Positions 9,539-18,876 of a stretch of 64,000 bases of DNA are shown one piece after another. This stretch comes from Chryseobacterium sp. YIM B08800 (GTDB lineage: Bacteria > Bacteroidota > Bacteroidia > Flavobacteriales > Weeksellaceae), in NCBI RefSeq assembly GCF_026163565.1, contig NZ_JAPDKN010000011.1:124001-188000 (forward strand), read 5' to 3'. Both the position numbers and the translations under genes were made by a program. The first letter of the stretch is position 1. Each line of letters begins with the position of its first letter. The notes beneath the pieces are model-generated. The model was not told the origin of the DNA. It searched no databases and was given only the letters and a program-made list of their open reading frames with translations.

Positions 9539-12241
9539 TTATCGCTTCATAAAATAATCAAAATAAGAACAGCTTCCCAAGAGTTCTCTGGCAGTTTCCG
9601 TATTTGAATATTGAGATTTGAGCTGAATAAAATAGGTTCTGTATTTCTGGTTTTTCAGATCACCCATTTGTTTTTCGTGAGCATCGTTTTTCTCAGACCA
9701 TTTAGGATCTGCATAATCAATGTTTGCCTGGTTTTTAGCTTCATATTGATAATATTTTCCTTGTTCTGCACTTGCCATCTGGAAAAGTACTCTTGCTTTC
9801 TGTTCTCTGTCATTAGAAAGGTCGTACGCTTTTTTATAATAATTGATAGCTAAGTCAAAATTATCAGGTTCTATAAAAATCGTGTAGGTGAAATTTTTGT
9901 AATAATACTGATACGGATTTTCTCTTTTTGTATTCCAGAAATTATATTTTCCGCCGTTGCTGTTGTCGACATCCATCACAAAAAGTTGTCTATAATAGCC
10001 AAGAACCGAAGTGTTATACAAAAGATTTCCGATTAACTGATTGGCTTGAGCGGCTTTTGCATCTTTTCCGTTTCCTATTTTTTTAAGCTGAATTAATGCA
10101 TCTGCCAATTCCAGTTTATTCATTTTGTTTTTGATGAATGGAAATGAGGTATAATCTTCTGCTTTCATACTTTCTTCTTCAGGGCTCTCGAAGCTTTCCC
10201 AAACATTATGTCCGAAAACCAGATTCGGAATATTTTTGTAACCATCATAATCTCCATCGTAGATTCTTTTTTCATATTTTTCGGTTAATGGATCATATTT
10301 TTCATAAACATTTCTTGGGATTCCTGAAAAATTTTGGGCTTTTTGATAATACGATTTTGCCTTATCAAAATCAGCAAGTCTCATCGATCTGTCACCGTAA
10401 ATATTGGCAAAAAAGGCGTCAATATTTCCTACGTCATCAAGGTTTTTGGCAATAATTTGTTGTTCAAATTGGGTTTTATTCGGTTTTCTGTAAAACTCTT
10501 CAACACTTTTTACCAGGCTTGAATTTGGGTTGTACTGAAGATCAGAAAGTTTATTATTCATCAGGTAAGATTTTCCGTCTTCGCCTTGAAGGAAATAACG
10601 GTTGGCTAAAACATCTTTCAGGAAATCTGCAGTTGACGGAGCTTCACCATAATAATCGTAATCATTGATTTCTGTGCTGTCTTTTTTTACAGGTACTTTT
10701 TCCACAAAATATTCAGTGTAATCTTTCATTAAATGATCTTCATAATCTGCATCAATTTTGGGTTGTGAAACAATATCATTCAGCACTTTCATTCTCTTGA
10801 TTTCTTCAAGATATTCAGGATTTGTGGTTTCTATATCGGCTAATATATCGCTGCTTTCTTCATAATCTTTTTTAAGGAATTTCAAATAAGCATCTGCAAT
10901 CTGCCAATATTCATCTTTAGATTTTTCTTTTGTTTTGGCGGTGAATTTTTCCAGATCATCTAAGAAATCTTTCTGATTTTCATCCTGAGAATAATAGTAA
11001 GCATTGTTTTTTACATAAGTTGGAATCCTGTCTGGATTTTCAAACAATTCGTCATTGCTTTGCTCAGATTTATCATTGGTTTTATCAGATTTCTTTCCAC
11101 CAAAAAGGTTTTTAAAGAAAAGAACTATTTTTTGCCAGAAGCTAAGTTCCTTTTTCTTGACTTCCGGTTTTTCGGCTGTTACGTTCCCTTTTTTATCTGA
11201 AGTTGATTGAGAATCTTTTGAAGCATAATAATAGGTGGGAAGATAATTTCTTTCCAGTTCATTGATGCTTCTTGCTGCCATTACTTTCAGAATTTCAGAA
11301 TCGGGATCAATGTCATACATCTTTTCCATCATCGGAATAGGGTTGGTAAAATCTTCATAGCCTAAAAGAAAATAAGCCATGTTTTTTTCCTCATTCGTTC
11401 CGGCTCGTTTCATAATGTTGTTGAAAGAAGCCGTGTCTGAAAGTTTCATCGATATAAATGCAGATTCTTTACGGCTTTTAGATTTCATAAAAACCTGAAA
11501 AAAATTCCAGTTGGCTTCACTTCCCATTTCCAGACCTCTTTGCGCTCCCGCCAACTGGTCGAGCGCCATATAATAAGCTGCGCCTTTTAACGAAATGGGC
11601 TGCACATATTTTTTAAACGCATCTAAAGCTGCATCAAAATTTCTCGTATAATGATTAAATCTTACCAACTGATAACCGTAACGCTGTTTGATTTCGGGAT
11701 TTTTGGCTGCGTTGTATAAAGAGGTTAAAGCTGAAATTGTTTTGTTGTAATCTAATTGAGTCGCGTTTTTATCACTTTCATTTTCACGATAATAAAAAGA
11801 ATCTGGACTTTCTACATAATTGATTTTCATGTAAGGCTCCAGATATTTTGCTTCTATTAAATAATCTATTGCTTCACGGTATTTTGTATAAAAGCCAGAT
11901 CCTAATTTTTTTAGAAACTGATTATTGGGATTGCCTTTTTTTAAATCATTCAAATCTGCCATTGAGATTTTGTTGACCAGATAACTGGTTTCTGTATAGC
12001 TGATTTGATTACCGAAAAATTTTCTCCATGATTCTATATTTTCATTAGGAATCTGAGACAATTTGTAATTAGTGTAAAATCGATCAGAATAATTATGTAA
12101 AAAAGGAAGATACGATTTGTCTTTTATAATACTTTGCGTGAAAAGATTAAAATAATCATGATCCGGATCAGACCACGCACAAGCTTCGGTCTTGGTGTAG
12201 AAAAGTGATGCAACCGTAAGTGAAATGATATACTTTTTCAT
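9539..12241 (-). CDS. Large exported protein of unknown function with TPR-like C-terminus
   Basis: A 900-residue protein with an N-terminal signal peptide (cleavage near residue 20, TEACAW). I do not recognise a named family. A lysine- and serine-rich linker after a short aromatic, hydrophobic stretch (FWQKIVLFFKNLFGG, near residue 375) divides it into two halves. The C-terminal half has helical, TPR-like segments such as FDKAKSYYQKAQNF and AINYYKKAYDLSN, suggesting a scaffold or binding protein. Acidic stretches and many Tyr/Asn residues are prominent. It is monocistronic between a terminator and a palindrome-rich gap. Confidence 0.8.
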   Translation of the reverse strand: MKKYIISLTVASLFYTKTEACAWSDPDHDYFNLFTQSIIKDKSYLPFLHNYSDRFYTNYKLSQIPNENIESWRKFFGNQISYTETSYLVNKISMADLNDLKKGNPNNQFLKKLGSGFYTKYREAIDYLIEAKYLEPYMKINYVESPDSFYYRENESDKNATQLDYNKTISALTSLYNAAKNPEIKQRYGYQLVRFNHYTRNFDAALDAFKKYVQPISLKGAAYYMALDQLAGAQRGLEMGSEANWNFFQVFMKSKSRKESAFISMKLSDTASFNNIMKRAGTNEEKNMAYFLLGYEDFTNPIPMMEKMYDIDPDSEILKVMAARSINELERNYLPTYYYASKDSQSTSDKKGNVTAEKPEVKKKELSFWQKIVLFFKNLFGGKKSDKTNDKSEQSNDELFENPDRIPTYVKNNAYYYSQDENQKDFLDDLEKFTAKTKEKSKDEYWQIADAYLKFLKKDYEESSDILADIETTNPEYLEEIKRMKVLNDIVSQPKIDADYEDHLMKDYTEYFVEKVPVKKDSTEINDYDYYGEAPSTADFLKDVLANRYFLQGEDGKSYLMNNKLSDLQYNPNSSLVKSVEEFYRKPNKTQFEQQIIAKNLDDVGNIDAFFANIYGDRSMRLADFDKAKSYYQKAQNFSGIPRNVYEKYDPLTEKYEKRIYDGDYDGYKNIPNLVFGHNVWESFESPEEESMKAEDYTSFPFIKNKMNKLELADALIQLKKIGNGKDAKAAQANQLIGNLLYNTSVLGYYRQLFVMDVDNSNGGKYNFWNTKRENPYQYYYKNFTYTIFIEPDNFDLAINYYKKAYDLSNDREQKARVLFQMASAEQGKYYQYEAKNQANIDYADPKWSEKNDAHEKQMGDLKNQKYRTYFIQLKSQYSNTETARELLGSCSYFDYFMKR

Positions 12242-12270
12242 ATTCTTAGTGTTTTATTTGTTTTTTTTGA

Positions 12271-12305
12271 AAGCCTTGTCAAGGTTTTAAACCTTGACAA
12301 GGCTT
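12271..12305. repeat. Perfect 17-bp inverted repeat (REP-like palindrome)
   Basis: Two 17-base arms (AAGCCTTGTCAAGGTTT and its exact complement) are separated by one base. The element at 42638-42670 has the same design but a different arm sequence. Both lie between genes. The upstream location relative to the 900-residue gene argues against a simple terminator for that gene. Confidence 0.75.
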
Positions 12306-12326
12306 CTTCATAATTTTTAAAGTTTC

Positions 12327-12396
12327 ATCTGTGTAAATCTGTGTGATCCGCGGGAGGAAAATATCCCCACAAATTACACAGATTTGCACAGATTTT
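12327..12396. repeat. Second fold-back repeat built from ATCTGTG units
   Basis: The left arm 12327-12354 (ATCTGTGTAAATCTGTGTGA...) pairs with 12366-12394, with a few mismatches and an 11-base loop. ATCTGTG also recurs as a direct repeat within each arm. It sits 22 bases from the perfect palindrome at 12271. I judge it a dispersed intergenic repeat. Confidence 0.6.
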
Positions 12397-12438
12397 TTAT
12401 CCGAATCTAAACTTCTGGCATCCATCATCCAGCGTCCA

Positions 12439-13410
12439 TCAGAAAATCCGTCCTTCTACAAATTTACTATCTAATTGATAATATATAATATTGTAAGAGC
12501 TGATTTTTTTATCTAAAAATTCTATTGCGCTATTAAGTTGTTCTGGTGAAATTTCTTCCACTTTTATTTTGAAACCCTTATTAAGGAAATTTCCAAAATA
12601 AAAACCGTCTTTTAAAATTTCAATTTCGTTATGGGAAATTTTTTTGAAAGCTGGATTATCCAAATTTTTTGCAGAAAGTGCATTGATGAGTTTGTGCTTT
12701 CCTAAATGATTGGTAACAATTCCCCATGAATAGATTGGGAGCGCGACTTCAATTTTTTTAACAGGATACTCTTCCAGCTTCGATAAGTAGCTTTTCATAA
12801 CATTCAAATCTAAAATCGAATTTTTATCTGAATTTTCCAAAGGCGAAGAAGTAGAGTAGCACATTAAGTATACTTTTTCAACGGGCGGAATTCCGGTAAG
12901 AATTTTATCTTTCACCTGATGAAGTCTCAAAGTGCAGGTAATTTCTTTTTGTGAAATCTTTTTTAGCTGTTTTAAAAATTCAAAATAATCATCTTTTGTT
13001 CCTGCCGTCCAATCACAATCGATTTGAATTTCGTTATTGATTTTTAATTGATAATCCTGAGCTTTCTTTTGAATGAGTTGATGAATGCTTTCAGCCAGAA
13101 AATGTATTTCTTCTTTTTTGATATGTAAAAAAGTCTGATTGGTTATAAAAATTGTTGGAACAATCTGCTTGTCCGTTTCAAAACTTTTATCTTTTGTAAT
13201 CACTGCAACAGGCTGAAACTTTTCCCCGACTTTATCAACATCAAAAAATCGAGTGTACAAAACCGGGTTTGTAGATTCATTCAACGATTTTTTTTCAGTT
13301 TCGTTTAATTTAAGATCAGTTTTCCAGTAGTAAAATGAATAAGGATGCTTTTGTTTCTCGCTGCATGAAATTACCAAAAGACAAACGAAAAGAAGTTTTA
13401 AGATTTTCAT
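12439..13410 (-). CDS. Lipoprotein of unknown function, possible TIM-barrel-like
   Basis: A 323-residue predicted lipoprotein: the signal peptide ends in a lipobox (VISC, Cys16). The segment EIQIDCDWTAGTKDDYFEFLKQL and later strands followed by helices resemble sugar-hydrolase-like barrels of the DUF3142 kind, but this is a weak impression. Its ATG overlaps the stop codon of the upstream gene by one base (TAATG), so the two are translationally coupled. It may act in the periplasm with its 137-residue partner. No catalytic residues can be assigned. Confidence 0.72.
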   Translation of the reverse strand: MKILKLLFVCLLVISCSEKQKHPYSFYYWKTDLKLNETEKKSLNESTNPVLYTRFFDVDKVGEKFQPVAVITKDKSFETDKQIVPTIFITNQTFLHIKKEEIHFLAESIHQLIQKKAQDYQLKINNEIQIDCDWTAGTKDDYFEFLKQLKKISQKEITCTLRLHQVKDKILTGIPPVEKVYLMCYSTSSPLENSDKNSILDLNVMKSYLSKLEEYPVKKIEVALPIYSWGIVTNHLGKHKLINALSAKNLDNPAFKKISHNEIEILKDGFYFGNFLNKGFKIKVEEISPEQLNSAIEFLDKKISSYNIIYYQLDSKFVEGRIF

Positions 13411-13823
13411 TATTTGTAAAGAATACTTTCGCAGTTACAATTCATTTCTGCCATTTCAGAAACAGGGCAGCAATCGTCTGATTTTTTGATATTCCCTTTT
13501 TCATCGGTAAGGTAGATTTTTTCTTTATTGAATTTTACATAAAAAGTTTCATTGTAGGTTTTGAAATGTACTCTCATTACTTTAGGATTGTATTTTCCTG
13601 CATTGATTTCTTCTTTGGTTTCTTTTCCGTCTGCCTGATTGATTTGAAGAAAGCCAAAATGTACGTTTCCGTTTTTCTTTACATCTAAATAATAAGCAGG
13701 AGTTCCGGATCCGCTGGCTCCGTCTTCGATATTAAAATCTCTTTTTCCTGTGAATGGAACGGCAGTCTGTGCAAAAGAAATGACTCCGAAGAATAAAATG
13801 AATGTGGTGAAAATATTTTTCAT
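13410..13823 (-). CDS. Small exported protein of unknown function
   Basis: A 137-residue protein with a clear signal peptide (MKNIFTTFILFFGVISFAQ). The mature part is rich in beta strands and ends with four cysteines (DDCCPVSEMAEMNCNCES), which suggests disulfides in the periplasm or outside the cell. It is the first gene of a two-gene operon and overlaps the following lipoprotein gene by one base. It lies divergent from the rplC promoter. I do not recognise the family. Confidence 0.75.
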   Translation of the reverse strand: MKNIFTTFILFFGVISFAQTAVPFTGKRDFNIEDGASGSGTPAYYLDVKKNGNVHFGFLQINQADGKETKEEINAGKYNPKVMRVHFKTYNETFYVKFNKEKIYLTDEKGNIKKSDDCCPVSEMAEMNCNCESILYK

Positions 13824-13925
13824 ATTACTTTTTTCTCAAAATTAAAAAATTATTCAGAAGAAATTCTTTTCAAAATCTGTGCAAATCTCTAAATGATTAA
13901 AAATCAAAATATTTTGCAAGAAATA

Positions 13926-13956
13926 TTTGTCAAATTAAATTTTATTCATACATTTG
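13926..13956 (+). promoter_or_regulatory. Consensus promoter of rplC operon
   Basis: TTTG (13926-13929), 19-base spacer, TACATTTG (13949-13956): an exact match to the Bacteroidota TTTG-N19-TAnnTTTG consensus. Transcription should start near 13963, giving a leader of about 100 bases. This second start makes the rplC cluster independent of rpsL. Confidence 0.85.
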
Positions 13957-14020
13957 CACACTCATTTTAGGGGAGGGATATGCCCAATTCAAACTTGGTA
14001 ATTATTTGAGTACTCGAAAA

Positions 14021-14065
14021 ATGAAAGTGAATACAAGAAAATTTTATAACATATTATATAAATAA
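14021..14065 (+). CDS. Possible 14-codon leader peptide overlapping rplC
   Basis: An ATG at 14021 opens a 14-codon frame ([14 protein letters not shown]) whose stop overlaps the rplC ATG as TAATG. It lies inside the predicted rplC leader. It could couple or attenuate rplC translation, or be a chance ORF. The one-base overlap is the only real support. Confidence 0.3.
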   Translation: MKVNTRKFYNILYK

Positions 14066-14691
14066 TGTCAGGTATTATTGGTAAAAAAATCGGTATGACA
14101 TCTTTGTTTGATGAGGCTGGGAAGAATATTCCTTGTACTGTTATTCAAGCAGGTCCATGCTCGGTTTTACAGGTCAGAACCATTGAAAAGGACGGATACA
14201 AATCTGTTCAGTTAGGTTTCGATGACAAGAGTGAAAAGAACGTTGGTAAAGCGTTAGCTGGCCATTTTAAAAAGGCTGGTTCTGCTCCTAAAGCTAAGTT
14301 GGTAGAATTCTACAGAGAATTCGTAGACGAAGTAAAAGTAGGAGAAGAAGTAAAAGTTGATCTATTCATGGAAGGTGAATATGTTGACGTAACAGGAACT
14401 TCTAAAGGTAAAGGTTTCCAAGGTGTTGTTAAAAGACACGGTTTTGGAGGTGTAATGCAAGCTACTCATGGTCAGCACAACAGACTTAGAGCTCCAGGTT
14501 CTATCGGTGCTGGATCGGATCCTTCAAGAGTATTCAAAGGAATGAGAATGGCAGGTAGAATGGGAGGTAAGCAGGTAACTGTACAAAACCTTCAAGTATT
14601 AAAAGTGGATCAAGAACAAAATCTTTTAGTAGTAAAAGGTGCTGTTCCGGGAGCTAAAAATTCTTATGTAATTATCAGAAAATGGAATTAG
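14065..14691 (+). CDS. rplC: 50S ribosomal protein L3
   Basis: L3 (208 residues) is an early-assembly protein near the peptidyl transferase centre. It is recognised by the start [17 protein letters not shown], by [17 protein letters not shown] and by GRMGGKQVT. It is the first gene of the S10-spc-alpha supercluster remnant here, behind its own consensus promoter rather than behind rpsJ. Its last codons overlap the rplD start by 10 bases, implying translational coupling. Confidence 0.98.
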   Translation: MSGIIGKKIGMTSLFDEAGKNIPCTVIQAGPCSVLQVRTIEKDGYKSVQLGFDDKSEKNVGKALAGHFKKAGSAPKAKLVEFYREFVDEVKVGEEVKVDLFMEGEYVDVTGTSKGKGFQGVVKRHGFGGVMQATHGQHNRLRAPGSIGAGSDPSRVFKGMRMAGRMGGKQVTVQNLQVLKVDQEQNLLVVKGAVPGAKNSYVIIRKWN

Positions 14692-15311
14692 TAGTATTAA
14701 ATACATCAGGAAAAGAAACCGGAAAAAAAGTAACTCTAGACGAATCTGTATTCGGTATTGAGCCAAATAAGCACGCGGTTTACTTAGAAGTAAAACAATA
14801 TCTTGCTGCTCAGCGTCAAGGTACTCATAAATCAAAAGAAAGAAGCGAAATTACTGCTTCTACTAAAAAACTTAAGAAGCAAAAAGGATCTGGTTCTGCT
14901 AGATACGGTGATATTAAATCTCCAACTTTCAGAGGTGGGGGTAGAGTATTCGGTCCTAAGCCAAGAGACTACAGATTCAAATTGAACAAAGCTCTTAAGA
15001 GATTAGCTAAAAAATCTGTTCTTTCTCAGAAAATGAGAGACAACAGCATTAGAATCGTGGAAGGTTTGAGCATTGCTGCTCCTAAAACTAAAGATTTCGT
15101 TACTATCTTGAATGCATTGGCATTGAACGATACAAAATCTTTATTCATTCTTCCTGATACTAACAAGAATGTATATTTATCTTCAAGAAACTTGCCTAAG
15201 ACTAAGGTGATGAAATTCAACGAAATTTCTTCTTATGACTTAATCAACGCAGGTGAGATCGTTTTCTTAGAAGGTGCAGTTGAAAAATTCCAGGAAAATT
15301 TAAAGAAATAA
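14682..15311 (+). CDS. rplD: 50S ribosomal protein L4
   Basis: L4 (209 residues) lines the peptide exit tunnel. The tunnel loop is recognisable as [36 protein letters not shown]. In gammaproteobacteria L4 also autoregulates the S10 operon; whether it does so here is unknown, although the rplC leader at 13957-14064 would be the place to look. It overlaps rplC by 10 bases and precedes rplW by 3. Confidence 0.98.
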   Translation: MELVVLNTSGKETGKKVTLDESVFGIEPNKHAVYLEVKQYLAAQRQGTHKSKERSEITASTKKLKKQKGSGSARYGDIKSPTFRGGGRVFGPKPRDYRFKLNKALKRLAKKSVLSQKMRDNSIRIVEGLSIAAPKTKDFVTILNALALNDTKSLFILPDTNKNVYLSSRNLPKTKVMKFNEISSYDLINAGEIVFLEGAVEKFQENLKK

Positions 15312-15314
15312 ATC

Positions 15315-15605
15315 ATGTCACTAATTATTAAACCAGTTATTTCAGAAAAAGCAAACTATCTTACAGATTTAAGAGGTGCTTATTCTTTCTTAGTGCAACC
15401 TAAGGCGAATAAAATCCAGATTAAAAATGCAATAGAGCAAGCTTACGGTGTGAAAGTAGCAGACGTTAGAACCATGATTTATGCGCCTAAAGTTTCTTCG
15501 AAATACACGAAAAAAGGTCTTCAAGTAGGAAAGACAAACAAATTGAAAAAAGCGGTTATCACTCTTGCTGAAGGGGAAGTAATCGATATTTTTGCTGTAA
15601 ATTAA
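15315..15605 (+). CDS. rplW: 50S ribosomal protein L23
   Basis: L23 (96 residues) sits at the tunnel exit, where trigger factor and SRP dock. Diagnostic segments are IIKPVISEKA at the start, YSFLVQPKANKIQIKNAIEQAYGVKV and the short extended loop. Length and order (rplD-rplW-rplB) are normal. Confidence 0.97.
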   Translation: MSLIIKPVISEKANYLTDLRGAYSFLVQPKANKIQIKNAIEQAYGVKVADVRTMIYAPKVSSKYTKKGLQVGKTNKLKKAVITLAEGEVIDIFAVN

Positions 15606-15627
15606 TTATTAATTATAAATAATAGTA

Positions 15628-16449
15628 ATGTCTGTTAGAAAATTAAAACCTATCACCCCAGGACAGAGATTCAGAATTGTAAACAATTTTGAGGAAATTA
15701 CTACCAACAAACCAGAGAAATCTCTAACTGTTGGTATTAGTAAGTCAGGTGGACGTAACCAAACTGGTAAAATGACCATGCGTTACACCGGAGGTGGACA
15801 CAAAAAGAAATACAGAATTATCGACTTCAAAAGAAACAAGCATGATGTTGAAGCAACGGTAAAAACTGTAGAGTACGATCCAAACAGAACTGCTTTCATC
15901 GCTTTAGTGGAGTATGCAGACGGAGAGAAGAGATATATCATCGCTCCAAACGGAATCAAAGTTGACCAAAAAATTATTTCTGGCGAAAGCGTAGAACCGA
16001 ACATCGGTAACGCAATGAAATTGAAAAACATTCCATTGGGTACTGTAATTTCTTGTGTTGAAATGAAGCCTGGTCAAGGTGCTATTTTAGCAAGAAGTGC
16101 TGGTTCTTCAGCTCAGTTAACTTCAAGAGACGGAAAATATGCAATCATCAAATTGCCTTCAGGAGAATCTAGAATGATCCTTACTGAGTGTTATGCAATG
16201 ATTGGATCTGTATCTAACTCTGATCACCAGTTAACTGTATCAGGTAAGGCTGGTAGAAGCAGATGGTTAGGTAGAAGACCTAGAACAAGACCAGTAGTAA
16301 TGAACCCTGTAGATCACCCAATGGGAGGTGGTGAAGGACGTTCTTCTGGAGGTCACCCAAGATCTAGAAACGGTAAACCAGCTAAAGGTTACAAAACTAG
16401 AAAGAAAAACAAAGTGTCTAACCGTTACATCGTATCTAAAAGAAAATAA
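15628..16449 (+). CDS. rplB: 50S ribosomal protein L2
   Basis: L2 (273 residues) is needed for subunit association and peptidyl transfer. The C-terminal hallmark [21 protein letters not shown], with the conserved His of GGGEGR, is complete, as are [21 protein letters not shown] and the RNA-binding domain [17 protein letters not shown]. It is followed after 2 bases by rpsS. Confidence 0.98.
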   Translation: MSVRKLKPITPGQRFRIVNNFEEITTNKPEKSLTVGISKSGGRNQTGKMTMRYTGGGHKKKYRIIDFKRNKHDVEATVKTVEYDPNRTAFIALVEYADGEKRYIIAPNGIKVDQKIISGESVEPNIGNAMKLKNIPLGTVISCVEMKPGQGAILARSAGSSAQLTSRDGKYAIIKLPSGESRMILTECYAMIGSVSNSDHQLTVSGKAGRSRWLGRRPRTRPVVMNPVDHPMGGGEGRSSGGHPRSRNGKPAKGYKTRKKNKVSNRYIVSKRK

Positions 16450-16451
16450 TT

Positions 16452-16730
16452 ATGGCAAGATCACTTAAAAAAGGACCATTCATTCATCATACTTTAGATA
16501 AGAAGGTTCAGGCAAATGTAGAGTCTGGTAAAAAGACTGTTATCAAAACTTGGTCTAGAGCATCTATGATCTCTCCAGACTTTGTAGGACAAACTATTGC
16601 TGTACACAACGGGAAATCTTTTATCCCGGTTTACGTTACAGAAAACATGGTTGGTCATAAGCTAGGCGAATTTTCTCCAACAAGATCTTTCAGAGGTCAT
16701 GGTGGTAACAAAAACAAAGGAAGCAGATAA
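16452..16730 (+). CDS. rpsS: 30S ribosomal protein S19
   Basis: S19 (92 residues), 30S head, contacts A-site tRNA and the B1 bridge. Hallmarks: [57 protein letters not shown]. It is packed between rplB and rplV with 2-base gaps. Confidence 0.98.
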   Translation: MARSLKKGPFIHHTLDKKVQANVESGKKTVIKTWSRASMISPDFVGQTIAVHNGKSFIPVYVTENMVGHKLGEFSPTRSFRGHGGNKNKGSR

Positions 16731-16732
16731 TC

Positions 16733-17131
16733 ATGGGATCAAGAAAAAGAGAAAGTGCATTAGCACGTAAATTAACAAATCAAGATGTAGTAAAAGCATT
16801 ACACAACGATTGCCCTTCATCTCCAAGAAAGATGAGATTAGTAGCTGATATCATCAGAGGGGTAGAAGTTGAAAAAGCTTTAAGCATCCTAAAATATTCG
16901 AAAAAAGACGCTTCAAACAAATTAGAGAAAGTACTTCTTTCTGCGATGGCTAACTGGCAATCTAAGAACGAAGGTGCAGATATCGAAGAAGCTAACCTTA
17001 TCGTTAAAGAAATTTTTGTAGACAGTGCAAGACAATTGAAGAGACTAAGACCAGCTCCACAAGGTAGAGGGTACAGAATCAGAAAAAGATCAAACCACAT
17101 TACACTAATCTTAGGAACAAAAGAAAATTAA
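16733..17131 (+). CDS. rplV: 50S ribosomal protein L22
   Basis: L22 (132 residues) forms part of the exit tunnel with a long beta hairpin. Hallmarks are [21 protein letters not shown] and [24 protein letters not shown], which covers the tunnel loop where macrolide resistance changes occur. No insertion or deletion is apparent there. Confidence 0.97.
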   Translation: MGSRKRESALARKLTNQDVVKALHNDCPSSPRKMRLVADIIRGVEVEKALSILKYSKKDASNKLEKVLLSAMANWQSKNEGADIEEANLIVKEIFVDSARQLKRLRPAPQGRGYRIRKRSNHITLILGTKEN

Positions 17132-17139
17132 TTCAAGGT

Positions 17140-17877
17140 ATGGGACAGAAGACAAATCCAATTGGTAACAGATTAGGTATCATCAGAGGATGGGATTCTA
17201 ACTGGTTTGGCGGAAACGATTATGGAGACAGAATCGCGGAAGACTACAAAATCAGAAGATACCTTGAAGCAAGATTATCTAAAGGTGGAATTTCAAAAAT
17301 TTATATTGAAAGAACACTTAAATTAGTAACCGTAACAATCACTACTGCTAGACCGGGACTTATCATCGGTAAAGGAGGTCAGGAAGTTGACAAGTTAAAA
17401 GAAGAATTGAAGAAACTTACTAAAAAGGATATTCAAATCAACATTTTCGAAATCAAAAGACCTGAGCTTGATGCAGTATTAGTTGCAGACAGTATCGCTA
17501 AGCAAATCGAAAACAGAATCTCTTACAGAAGAGCTGTGAAAATGGCTATCGCTTCTACAATGAGAATGGGTGCTGAAGGTATCAAAGTTCAAATCTCTGG
17601 TAGATTGAACGGTGCCGAAATGGCAAGATCTGAGTCTTTCAAAGACGGAAGAATCCCATTGTCTACTTTCAGAGCAGATATCGACTATCATATCGGTGAG
17701 GCATTAACTCAGTACGGTAAGTTAGGAGTTAAAGTTTGGATCATGAAAGGTGAAGTTTATGGTAAGAGAGAGCTTTCTCCTCTAGTAGGACAACAGAAAA
17801 AAGGTCCTTCAGGAGGTGGAAACAGAGGAGATAGAGATAACAGAAGACCTTCAAGAGATAAAAAAAATAATAATTAA
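17140..17877 (+). CDS. rpsC: 30S ribosomal protein S3
   Basis: S3 (245 residues) lies at the mRNA entry. It starts [21 protein letters not shown], has the KH-domain motif [17 protein letters not shown], and ends in a disordered Arg/Asn/Gly-rich tail (about residues 222-245). The gene is followed by a 104-base gap filled with heptad repeats before rplP, which is unusual inside this operon. Confidence 0.98.
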   Translation: MGQKTNPIGNRLGIIRGWDSNWFGGNDYGDRIAEDYKIRRYLEARLSKGGISKIYIERTLKLVTVTITTARPGLIIGKGGQEVDKLKEELKKLTKKDIQINIFEIKRPELDAVLVADSIAKQIENRISYRRAVKMAIASTMRMGAEGIKVQISGRLNGAEMARSESFKDGRIPLSTFRADIDYHIGEALTQYGKLGVKVWIMKGEVYGKRELSPLVGQQKKGPSGGGNRGDRDNRRPSRDKKNNN

Positions 17878-17879
17878 TT

Positions 17880-17968
17880 AGAAGTTAGGAGATAGAAATT
17901 AGAAATTAGATCTTCCGTTACAAGAACTGATTTAAATTTTATCTAACATCTAACATCTAACATCTAAC
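17880..17968. repeat. Inverted heptad-repeat arrays between rpsC and rplP
   Basis: Beginning 2 bases after the rpsC stop are degenerate TTAGAAG/GATAGAA/ATTAGAA heptads (17880-17911). At 17941-17968 there are four perfect ATCTAAC copies in the opposite orientation. The two halves can fold back on each other in the operon mRNA. Compare the arrays at 50422 and 51170. Confidence 0.7.
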
Positions 17969-17981
17969 ATCTTATTAAATT

Positions 17982-18407
17982 ATGTTACAACCAAAAAGAA
18001 CCAAATTCCGTAGAGTTCATAAGATGAAAATGAAGGGGATTGCTCAAAGAGGTAATCAACTTGCTTATGGAACTTTCGGAATCAAAGCAACAGAAGGTGC
18101 TTGGATCACTGCAAGACAAATTGAAGCTGCACGTATCGCTGCTACAAGATATATGAAGAGAGAAGGTCAACTATGGATCAAAATCTTCCCAGATAAGCCA
18201 ATTACTAAAAAACCAGCGGAAGTACGTATGGGTAAAGGTAAAGGTGCTGTGGAATATTGGGTAGCTGTAGTAAAACCTGGTAAAATTATGTTTGAAGTTG
18301 GAGGTGTACCTTACGATATCGCTAAGGAAGCTTTAAGACTTGCTGCACAAAAACTACCGGTAGTTACCAAATTTGTAGTTGCTAACGATTTTGTTAAACC
18401 TCTTTAA
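17982..18407 (+). CDS. rplP: 50S ribosomal protein L16
   Basis: L16 (141 residues) organises the A-site region of the 50S subunit. Hallmarks: [19 protein letters not shown], the Arg81-type region [19 protein letters not shown] and [19 protein letters not shown]. It is separated from rpsC by a repeat-filled gap instead of the usual few bases. Confidence 0.98.
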   Translation: MLQPKRTKFRRVHKMKMKGIAQRGNQLAYGTFGIKATEGAWITARQIEAARIAATRYMKREGQLWIKIFPDKPITKKPAEVRMGKGKGAVEYWVAVVKPGKIMFEVGGVPYDIAKEALRLAAQKLPVVTKFVVANDFVKPL

Positions 18408-18419
18408 TCTCTGAATACA

Positions 18420-18605
18420 ATGAAACAAGCTGAAATTAAAAATCTAAGCCTTGAAGATGTTCAAGCTAAATTGGCTGAAGCTAAAGCTGCTTTCTCTAAA
18501 ATGAAATTGGCTCACAAAATCAGTCCACTTGAAAATCCGATCCAAATCAGAGATTTAAGAAAAACAATCGCAAGATTAAATACTGAGTTAACTAACAAAC
18601 AATAA
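18420..18605 (+). CDS. rpmC: 50S ribosomal protein L29
   Basis: L29 (61 residues), a two-helix protein near the tunnel exit. Recognised by [24 protein letters not shown] and [19 protein letters not shown]. Position between rplP and rpsQ is canonical. Confidence 0.96.
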   Translation: MKQAEIKNLSLEDVQAKLAEAKAAFSKMKLAHKISPLENPIQIRDLRKTIARLNTELTNKQ

Positions 18606-18619
18606 TATTCCTTTTTACA

Positions 18620-18874
18620 ATGGATAGAAATTTAAGAAAAGAAAGAATCGGAGTGGTTTCCAGCAATAAAATGGAAAAAACTATTGTTGTTAGTGAAACG
18701 ACTAGAGTAAAACACCCGATGTACGGTAAATTCGTTTTGAAAACGAAAAAATATACTGCACACGACGAGAACAACGAATGCGCAGAAGGAGATACAGTTC
18801 TTATCCAAGAAACTAGACCTTTAAGCAAGAGTAAGAGATGGAGATTAGTAAGAATCATTGAAAAAGCTAAGTAA
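18620..18874 (+). CDS. rpsQ: 30S ribosomal protein S17
   Basis: S17 (84 residues), an OB-fold primary rRNA binder. Recognised by [45 protein letters not shown] and the closing [19 protein letters not shown]. Spacing to rplN is 2 bases. Confidence 0.97.
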   Translation: MDRNLRKERIGVVSSNKMEKTIVVSETTRVKHPMYGKFVLKTKKYTAHDENNECAEGDTVLIQETRPLSKSKRWRLVRIIEKAK

Positions 18875-18876
18875 TA

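Noticed and set aside
10138..10455. Plus-strand frame of 105 codons inside the 900-residue gene
   Set aside because: His/Phe-rich low-quality composition typical of an antisense shadow.
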